Below, one piece after another: positions 25,995-31,964 of a stretch of 35,020 nucleotides of DNA. Within the stretch, counting starts at the first letter, position 1. Each line of letters starts with the position of its first letter. Made by a program: the position numbers and the translations under genes. Under the pieces are notes generated by a model that was given only the letters and a program-made list of their open reading frames with translations, was not told the origin of the DNA and searched no databases. Source of the stretch: Bacteroidales bacterium (GTDB lineage: Bacteria; Bacteroidota; Bacteroidia; Bacteroidales; B18-G4); NCBI GenBank assembly GCA_030618905.1, contig JAUXCL010000003.1, forward strand, positions 1 to 35,020, in the 5' to 3' direction.

Positions 25995-27532
25995 AGGAGT
26001 TCAATCAGTTTATTTCGGTCTATCTTACCATTATCGTTCAAAGGCAAATGCGCTATCCGGATGATCTTCTGCGGAACCATATACCAAGGTAATTGTTTTC
26101 TGCAAATTTCGAGCAAGCGCTGCTCATTAAATTCTTCCTCATCGTTCTCCACAAATGAAACCAGGGATTGAGTGCCTGTACTTTGATCCTCGACAGCTAT
26201 GGTAGCCAGGTTATTGATTTTTCCGAGCTGCCGCAGCGTCTCGTCAATTTCCAACAGGTTGACCCGGTAACCACTGATCTTCACTTCCGCATCGGCCCTG
26301 CCGAGGAAGAAAAGATCATGGTCAGCATCTTCAAGCACAAGGTCTCCTGTATTATACCATGATATGTCACTTTTTGGATCCAGTTTCACAAAACTCATGG
26401 ATTCATCCTCCCGGGCCTGCAAATAGCCATCAATCACCTGTGTACCAGAAAGGTGCAACAATCCCTGTGATTTCGCTTCCAGGGCTTGTTTTTCATCATC
26501 CAGGATACGATATTGCTGATCTTTAAAGATCTTGCCGATGGAAACAATGCCATTCCCGGATTTGTTTTTATCAGGAGACTTCTGCCATTCGTAAGCTGCT
26601 ATGGCAATTGTCGTTTCTGTCGGACCGTACAAATTGATCAGCCTTGATGAAGGGGCAGCCTGTTGCCAGTGATGCGCCGTCTTTTCGAGTAAAGGTTCAC
26701 CGCAGAAGAAGCTCCATTTTAATGAAGGGAAAAAGGCCGGACGCAAGAGACGCATTTTATCCATCATGACAGCCATAGAAGGTACCGAGAACCATACAGT
26801 GATCTTGTGCTCATTGATGTATTTTGGGTATGCAAAAGGCTTATCGGCTGCAGGGACACAAAGGCATCCTCCGCTCAGCCAGCAGACAAATAAGTCATGC
26901 ACGCTAAGGTCAAAGGTCAGGTCAAATGTCTGTGAGAAGCGATCAGATTCATGAAATTTATACATCCCCATCAGGTTATCCAGGTAGGCAGTAACATTCC
27001 GGTTGCTGACCGGAACCCCTTTGGGCGCACCGCTTGTACCAGAGGTAAAAAGAAGGTATGCTGTCTGGTCTTTGGTCGATTGAATTTCGGGGACAATCCC
27101 GGCAGGTTCAATATAACCTGATTCCTTCAGATCAGGATTGATGATATTCAATGCGCCATTATGTTGTTGTATGATATCATCCATCAGGTCCAGTTGATCA
27201 TTGGCCACGATAATCGTGCCGGCTGCAGATCTTTGGATCATTTCCAGGTTCCTGTTCAGCGGAAAGCGTGGATTCAGGGGGAGGTAAGGCCGGGAAGCCA
27301 TTAAAGCGCCAAGAATGCCGGCATATGCTGTAATGCCTTTTGCTGCCAGGATGGCCACCGGGGATGATTCATCACTTATTGACATTATCCTGCGGGCAAT
27401 TCCGGCACTTAAGCTCAACAATGCTGAATAGGACCATACCTCTCCGCCAACTTCCAGGGCCGGATTTTCACTGTATATTTCGGCTGATGAAAGAAATCGA
27501 TGTATTAATATATGGGTGGTTCCCTGTTTCAA
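25991..27532 (-). CDS. Stand-alone amino-acid adenylation enzyme (DltA-like)
   Basis: A 513-residue adenylate-forming enzyme that should activate a carboxylic acid with ATP and load it on the adjacent carrier. It shows motif A3 (LLFTSGTSGAPKG, 160–172), A5 (NLYGPTETT), A7 (YNTGDL), A8 (GRADAEVKISGYRVNLLEID) and A10 (NGKIDR, catalytic Lys503). FDLSVHDLF places Asp208 at the alpha-amine-binding position of amino-acid-activating domains, much as in DltA (FDLSVMDL). A small amino acid is therefore likely. The start is an unusual TTG at 27532, 4 bp after the toroid gene stop; no ATG fits. No condensation or thioesterase domain is present, so this is not a classical NRPS. Confidence 0.88.
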   Translation of the reverse strand: MKQGTTHILIHRFLSSAEIYSENPALEVGGEVWSYSALLSLSAGIARRIMSISDESSPVAILAAKGITAYAGILGALMASRPYLPLNPRFPLNRNLEMIQRSAAGTIIVANDQLDLMDDIIQQHNGALNIINPDLKESGYIEPAGIVPEIQSTKDQTAYLLFTSGTSGAPKGVPVSNRNVTAYLDNLMGMYKFHESDRFSQTFDLTFDLSVHDLFVCWLSGGCLCVPAADKPFAYPKYINEHKITVWFSVPSMAVMMDKMRLLRPAFFPSLKWSFFCGEPLLEKTAHHWQQAAPSSRLINLYGPTETTIAIAAYEWQKSPDKNKSGNGIVSIGKIFKDQQYRILDDEKQALEAKSQGLLHLSGTQVIDGYLQAREDESMSFVKLDPKSDISWYNTGDLVLEDADHDLFFLGRADAEVKISGYRVNLLEIDETLRQLGKINNLATIAVEDQSTGTQSLVSFVENDEEEFNEQRLLEICRKQLPWYMVPQKIIRIAHLPLNDNGKIDRNKLIELL

Positions 27533-27536
27533 TTCG

Positions 27537-28739
27537 TTAAGATTTCTTTAGGTTTTGTTCCAGGATCAGTGCATCCGCAAAATACTTTGTAGCCCAGTTT
27601 GGGAATGCAAATGGTTCATACTTTCCCCAGATCGGGAATGAACCGGGTATGGCCCCTTTGGTATTGTCAGAGCCACTTAGCTGCCGGTTCTGTATGTTGG
27701 CCAATAAAGTATTCATGCCCAGGGCCGCATCAAAGAATTGTTGATCGCCGGTCAGCACAAATAGTTTTTGCCAGATGATGCTCATTTGGGCACAGCCTGT
27801 AAGGATCATGTATTCACTACCTGCCCAATTGGCGTCATACCTGCCATGCAATTTACCATCCCTTATAAAAATATCCCTCAACCTGATGGCAGGTTGGAGT
27901 GCCGCTTGTTTATATTTATCATTTCCCAGGTGAATTCCTGAATCCAAAAGCCCATCGATAGTATAAGCAATGGTATGGAGGATTGGTCTGTCGTTATGCT
28001 TGATCGTGTTGTCACAATCCTCAAACCAGGCATTAGCATGTTGCTTGTGATCAACGACCCAATCCAGGTTCTTAATGGCATGTTGAGCATATTTCTTATC
28101 CTGGGTATGATCGGAAAGCATCAACAGGGGTGCATCCACGTATGTGTCATATACCCGCTCATTTTCCATCAAAGCATGCATTTTCCAATATCCCTGTTTG
28201 GATTGAACCTGGCAAAGCCAGTCGCCAGCCTTTGTTGCAGCTTTAAGAAACCTGTCATCCTGTGTATGTGCATATGCTGCCAGCATCCCCCTTATGACCT
28301 GCCCTGTATTAAACACAATTTCAGGTTTCTGCTCACTCACCCTTCCCCCCTGCCATCCTCCGGATTCCTTTTGGATAGAGAGCAACCATTCAGCGACTTT
28401 TAGGGCTGTTTGGATACTTTCATCATTACCTGTAAGTCCTCCATAAACCATCAATGTAGGGATGATGTACCCGGATGTTTCCGGATATGAAGAAGACCAG
28501 CCGTCTACCAGGTGATATGAGCCCATGCCATCATCACTCATATTTTTTTGTGCAATCATCAACCATCGAATCGCATCGTCAAGGGCCTGGCTTTTATCCA
28601 TCTTTTTGTGAGACCCGGGCTTAATGAAATTACCTTTTTGGAAATACAGGCGTTTTACATCGAGCACAGCGATATTCCGCTCTTTCCGGAAAGCAAGGGA
28701 ACTGATGTTTTTGGTATATAAATAGAGGCTGTTGAGCAT
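27537..28739 (-). CDS. Alpha/alpha-toroid protein with QW-like motifs
   Basis: A 400-residue protein built of helical repeats. Two segments match the QxxxGxW motif of terpenoid cyclase and prenyltransferase toroids: QKESGGW (123–129) and QSKQGYW (179–185). Other repeats start with GYIIPTLMVYG, GQVIRGMLAAYA and HTIAYTIDGLLDSG. The catalytic DxDD of squalene-hopene cyclase is absent, so cyclisation is unlikely. Six-hairpin glycosidases, polysaccharide lyases and epimerases share this fold, and given the neighbours a glycan-acting enzyme is more plausible. No signal peptide is seen. I do not assign a reaction. Confidence 0.65.
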   Translation of the reverse strand: MLNSLYLYTKNISSLAFRKERNIAVLDVKRLYFQKGNFIKPGSHKKMDKSQALDDAIRWLMIAQKNMSDDGMGSYHLVDGWSSSYPETSGYIIPTLMVYGGLTGNDESIQTALKVAEWLLSIQKESGGWQGGRVSEQKPEIVFNTGQVIRGMLAAYAHTQDDRFLKAATKAGDWLCQVQSKQGYWKMHALMENERVYDTYVDAPLLMLSDHTQDKKYAQHAIKNLDWVVDHKQHANAWFEDCDNTIKHNDRPILHTIAYTIDGLLDSGIHLGNDKYKQAALQPAIRLRDIFIRDGKLHGRYDANWAGSEYMILTGCAQMSIIWQKLFVLTGDQQFFDAALGMNTLLANIQNRQLSGSDNTKGAIPGSFPIWGKYEPFAFPNWATKYFADALILEQNLKKS

Positions 28740-28762
28740 TTACAGTAGCTTAATATGGAACA

Positions 28763-30055
28763 TCATGTCAGGATCATTTGTATCATCTTTTCATAGAAAG
28801 TCAATCCGAAAGGTGCGCCCGGGTTTTTGATTAATGCATCATTGCTCCACATACTGATAAGGGTTGCATTTACCTTCTTTACTTCATCGCGTATTTGTCT
28901 GAATTGCTCCATAGGAGAAATGTCGCTTTGGATATCGACATCCAGGATGGCAAAAGGATGAATGCGAAGCTTGGTCTCCACATCCAGGTCCAGGTCATAA
29001 AAGTTAAATGCATTGCTGATGCCTGCCCTGAACCCGGGATGGTTGACATAACCCATTGAATAATCATCACTGATATCAAGGTTAACCATGTTCCTGTATG
29101 TGACCGGCATATTCAATACCAGGAAGTGCTGCCTGATTTTAGAAATCTCCCTGTTCAATACTTTTGAGAGCCGGTTAAGTTCTATTTGCAATAAATCAGG
29201 ATCACGGATGGATGAGAATGAAGAATGCAGGCCTACTTTACAATAATCAGCCAGGGATTTGATCAGCACCTGGAAGCGCCGGCTGTTTACACTTATATTC
29301 TTGTCATTATGGCCATAGTCGGCAAAAAGGATAAAATAGATGGTTTTCAGGTCATATTTTTTTTGCAGCTCCAGTTGATCCTTATAAGTATCAATCGGAT
29401 CGGGATGTGTGCCCATGATGACTTTTGTCCGTTGCAGCATTCCGCCAAAATCAAGGTCACCCACTGATTTAAGATAACCACCAATAGTCCGTACCAGGCC
29501 TTTGGACCTCATTGCATAAGCTGCATTGATATCTATGGATGGGATGAATTGAAATCGTTGTTCAGGCATTTTCATGCCTGGAAATTGCTTAAGCAACAAT
29601 GATTTGATCTGTTGCGCCCAGATATTGACGATGGGTTTGTGCAGGAAGCCATTTTTAAACGCCAGGCTGTCCTTTGCCTGAAATCTTCCATGTTCATCTT
29701 TGACATAGGGGAGATATTCTTCATAGCGGGTAATCAGGTAAAACGCGGCAGCAAAAGGGTCAAAAGGCATCGCCGAAACATGGTCATAAACCGGGAAGAA
29801 AGCCGGGTTGCCTTCATCATCAATAACAACTATTTCCTGCCCGCCAATGCCCCGCTCATGCAACAAGTTTTCGCTATGAAAGAATATACCCTTTTCAAGC
29901 GTTGTGGTGGAATAATTTATGGCAGGTCCTTCATAAGCCAAATATTCTTCAGTGTTTTCCGTGAAGGCATATTCCACATCCAGGATATCACTAAAAAACA
30001 CTTTAAAAATATACTTAATCCGGTTGCAAAGTTTAGGAGTGTATATCAGCAGCAT
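28763..30055 (-). CDS. DUF7033-type polysaccharide deacetylase-like protein, copy 2
   Basis: A 430-residue paralogue of the protein at 23090–24385, alignable over its whole length (shared blocks LIY, F-DILDVE, NYS-T-L, PFDP-A--FYL--RYEEY, RQHFL-L). Two candidate ligands differ: Asp176 of copy 1 is Asn177 here (PSIDINAAY), and the IWH histidine is replaced by Ser404 (MWSND). His277 (GLHSSF), His310 and His366 remain. It may have another substrate, or it may be a binding or regulatory partner of copy 1. It is the first gene of the cassette, read from a promoter-like site 8 bp upstream. Confidence 0.7.
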   Translation of the reverse strand: MLLIYTPKLCNRIKYIFKVFFSDILDVEYAFTENTEEYLAYEGPAINYSTTTLEKGIFFHSENLLHERGIGGQEIVVIDDEGNPAFFPVYDHVSAMPFDPFAAAFYLITRYEEYLPYVKDEHGRFQAKDSLAFKNGFLHKPIVNIWAQQIKSLLLKQFPGMKMPEQRFQFIPSIDINAAYAMRSKGLVRTIGGYLKSVGDLDFGGMLQRTKVIMGTHPDPIDTYKDQLELQKKYDLKTIYFILFADYGHNDKNISVNSRRFQVLIKSLADYCKVGLHSSFSSIRDPDLLQIELNRLSKVLNREISKIRQHFLVLNMPVTYRNMVNLDISDDYSMGYVNHPGFRAGISNAFNFYDLDLDVETKLRIHPFAILDVDIQSDISPMEQFRQIRDEVKKVNATLISMWSNDALIKNPGAPFGLTFYEKMIQMILT

Positions 30056-30062
30056 AACACAA

Positions 30063-30070
30063 CAAATATA
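30063..30070 (-). promoter_or_regulatory. Possible -7 element for the glycan-modification cassette
   Basis: On the minus strand TATATTTG is a full TAnnTTTG match ending 8 nt before the ATG at 30055. The transcript would have almost no leader. No -33 TTG is visible. It is the only promoter-like site found ahead of the eight-gene cassette. Confidence 0.42.
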
Positions 30071-30128
30071 CGATAAAAAATCAGGGTGATAATTTAGCAG
30101 AATGCCATGTCACATTTTAAAAGTTTAG

Positions 30129-30136
30129 TACTTTTG
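30129..30136 (+). promoter_or_regulatory. Possible -7 element for dnaX
   Basis: TACTTTTG is a full TAnnTTTG match 34 bp before the dnaX ATG and identical to the -7 box at 3323–3330. The -33 region has no TTG. Confidence 0.48.
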
Positions 30137-30170
30137 ATGTGCATATCTACTAATTACTGAACCCAATTCC

Positions 30171-31895
30171 ATGGAAAATTTTATTGTTTCGGCAAGGAAA
30201 TACAGGCCAATGACTTTCAATACGGTAATTGGTCAGCCTTCTATCACAGCAACCCTTAAAAATGCCATTAAAAACCAGCAGATCGCACAGGCCTTTCTTT
30301 TTTGCGGTCCCAGGGGGGTTGGCAAAACGACCTGTGCAAGGATCCTGGCCAAAACGATCAACTGTACGAATGTTACTGCGGATACTGAGCCTTGCAATGA
30401 ATGTGAATCTTGTTTGTCGTTTAACAGTTCCGCTTCATTCAATGTCCATGAGCTGGATGCTGCATCCAATAATTCGGTGGATGATATCAGGACCCTGGTA
30501 GATCAGGTCAGGATACCACCGCAGGCCGGTCAGTACAAAGTATATATCATTGATGAGGTCCATATGCTTAGCGCCCAGGCATTCAATGCTTTCCTGAAGA
30601 CACTGGAAGAACCTCCGGCTTATGTCAAGTTTATCCTGGCTACAACAGAAAAGCACAAGATCATACCCACCATACTTTCCCGATGCCAGGTTTTTGATTT
30701 CAAAAGGATAAACGTAGAAGACATTGCCAATCATTTAAAATTTGTTGCAAGCAACGAAGGTGTCGATGCAAGCGAGGATGCTTTGCATATAATTGCTCAA
30801 AAAGCGGATGGTGCCCTTCGGGATGCTTTATCCATTTTTGATCAGCTTGTCAGTTTTTCCGGTGACACACTAAGCTATGAAACTGTCATTCAAAACCTGA
30901 ATATCCTTGATTATGATTATTTTTTCAGGATCACGGATTCCATCCTTCAAGGTCAGATACCAGAGACCCTGGTTACAATCAACGAAATCATTGACAATGG
31001 TTTTGAAGGTCAGCATTTCATTATTGGGATGGGTGAGCACCTGCGCAACCTGCTCGTGTGCCGCGACAAATCCACTGTTAAACTGTTGGAGGTCAGTCCC
31101 GGTCTCAAAGACAAATACCTCGGGCAATCATCTCGTTGTGCAGATCATTTTCTATTTAAAGCGCTGGAAATCAATAACCAATGTGATATTGACTACAAAA
31201 GCAGCAACAATAAAAATCTGCATTTAGAGATTGCGCTATTGCAGATGTGTGCTTTATCAGGTATTAAAGTTCATCCTGAAAAAAAAACGCCTGATCTCCC
31301 CACTCCGGCAGTAAAGATTAAACCGGGTATTGTTCCCACAGGAAAGCAAGCCAATGTAGTTGAGGAGCCCCCGCCAGCACCGGTTCCCAGTGCTGCGACG
31401 AAAGTACCTAAAGCTGGAAAAAAAGTACCCGGCACTTATTCTATCAAACAGGCCGTAAACGGAAAAGAGGATTCAACTGAAAAAGAAGAAATCCCCGAAC
31501 AGTTAAATGGCATGCAAGAGCGTCCTGAGGAATCATTTGAACAGCAAGACCTGGAAAAAGCCTGGCTCCTGTTTACAGAGTCGGTACATAAAGACTCGCC
31601 TAACTTATACAGTACCTTAACCAGGAGAAAGCCTCAGCTCAAAGAAGAATACCTGGTTGTACTGGAAATTGACAACAAAGTTCAGGAAAGAGAAATCCGC
31701 GAAAGAAGAGCAGATATTCATGATTTCCTGCGAGAAGAGTTAAAAAATTTCAAGTTAAGATTAGAAACCAGCATCCTTGAAAACAAAGAAGAATCCAAGG
31801 CCTATTTCCCTGAAGAGATATACCAGAAAATGGCTGAAAAGAATCCCAACCTTAAGAAATTGAAGGATCAGCTGGATATGGAAATCGATCAATAA
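30171..31895 (+). CDS. dnaX: DNA polymerase III subunits gamma and tau
   Basis: The clamp-loader ATPase, 574 residues. Domain I has Walker A GPRGVGKTT (46–54), a zinc site with Cys65, Cys75, Cys78 and Cys81, Walker B IIDEVH (126–131) and the sensor-1/arginine-finger region ILSRCQ. Domain III ends near residue 365. A Pro/Lys/Glu-rich linker (about 370–455) leads to a shorter C-terminal domain. Nine consecutive A at 31279–31287 fall at residues 370–373, exactly between core and linker. A one-base slip either way brings a stop within a few codons, giving a gamma-like protein of about 374 residues. Confidence 0.96.
   Translation: MENFIVSARKYRPMTFNTVIGQPSITATLKNAIKNQQIAQAFLFCGPRGVGKTTCARILAKTINCTNVTADTEPCNECESCLSFNSSASFNVHELDAASNNSVDDIRTLVDQVRIPPQAGQYKVYIIDEVHMLSAQAFNAFLKTLEEPPAYVKFILATTEKHKIIPTILSRCQVFDFKRINVEDIANHLKFVASNEGVDASEDALHIIAQKADGALRDALSIFDQLVSFSGDTLSYETVIQNLNILDYDYFFRITDSILQGQIPETLVTINEIIDNGFEGQHFIIGMGEHLRNLLVCRDKSTVKLLEVSPGLKDKYLGQSSRCADHFLFKALEINNQCDIDYKSSNNKNLHLEIALLQMCALSGIKVHPEKKTPDLPTPAVKIKPGIVPTGKQANVVEEPPPAPVPSAATKVPKAGKKVPGTYSIKQAVNGKEDSTEKEEIPEQLNGMQERPEESFEQQDLEKAWLLFTESVHKDSPNLYSTLTRRKPQLKEEYLVVLEIDNKVQEREIRERRADIHDFLREELKNFKLRLETSILENKEESKAYFPEEIYQKMAEKNPNLKKLKDQLDMEIDQ
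31279..31287 (+). other. A9 run in dnaX, candidate slippage site
   Basis: The codons read GAA AAA AAA ACG. Re-reading one A leads to AAC GCC TGA, with the stop at 31292–31294; losing one A leads to a stop after about nine further codons. No convincing downstream hairpin is visible, so RNA-polymerase slippage, as in Thermus dnaX, is more likely than ribosomal frameshifting if the site is used. Confidence 0.45.
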
Positions 31896-31937
31896 ATCTC
31901 TCGTGATGCGTGACGCGTGACGAGTAACCAGAGATTT
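31894..31937 (+). terminator. Inverted repeat at the dnaX 3' end, possible terminator
   Basis: AAATCTCT (31894–31901), which includes the end of the dnaX stop codon, pairs perfectly with AGAGATTT (31930–31937). The 28-nt loop is exactly four heptamers. The stem is AT-rich and followed by T-rich but not pure-T sequence, so terminator function is uncertain. Confidence 0.4.
31902..31929. repeat. Heptamer tandem repeat A, (CGTGAYG)3 plus AGTAACC
   Basis: Units CGTGATG, CGTGACG, CGTGACG and a degenerate AGTAACC follow each other without gap. The array is non-coding and enclosed by the 8-bp inverted repeat at 31894–31937. Confidence 0.8.
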
Positions 31938-31961
31938 TCGATTTTCGATTTTCGCTCTTCG
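31934..31961. repeat. Heptamer tandem repeat B, (ATTTTCG)3 plus CTCTTCG
   Basis: Three exact copies of ATTTTCG and one variant CTCTTCG fill the rest of the gap between dnaX and the M16 peptidase stop. The array again has four units and a different sequence from array A. Confidence 0.82.
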
Positions 31962-31964
31962 TTT

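Noticed and set aside
25991..27532. Fragment of a non-ribosomal peptide synthetase
   Set aside because: The reading frame is complete from A-domain start to motif A10, the carrier is a separate intact gene, and there is no condensation or thioesterase domain.
27537..28739. Squalene-hopene cyclase or prenyltransferase
   Set aside because: Two QW-like motifs are present, but the protein is much shorter than a hopene cyclase and lacks DxDD; no isoprenoid genes are nearby.
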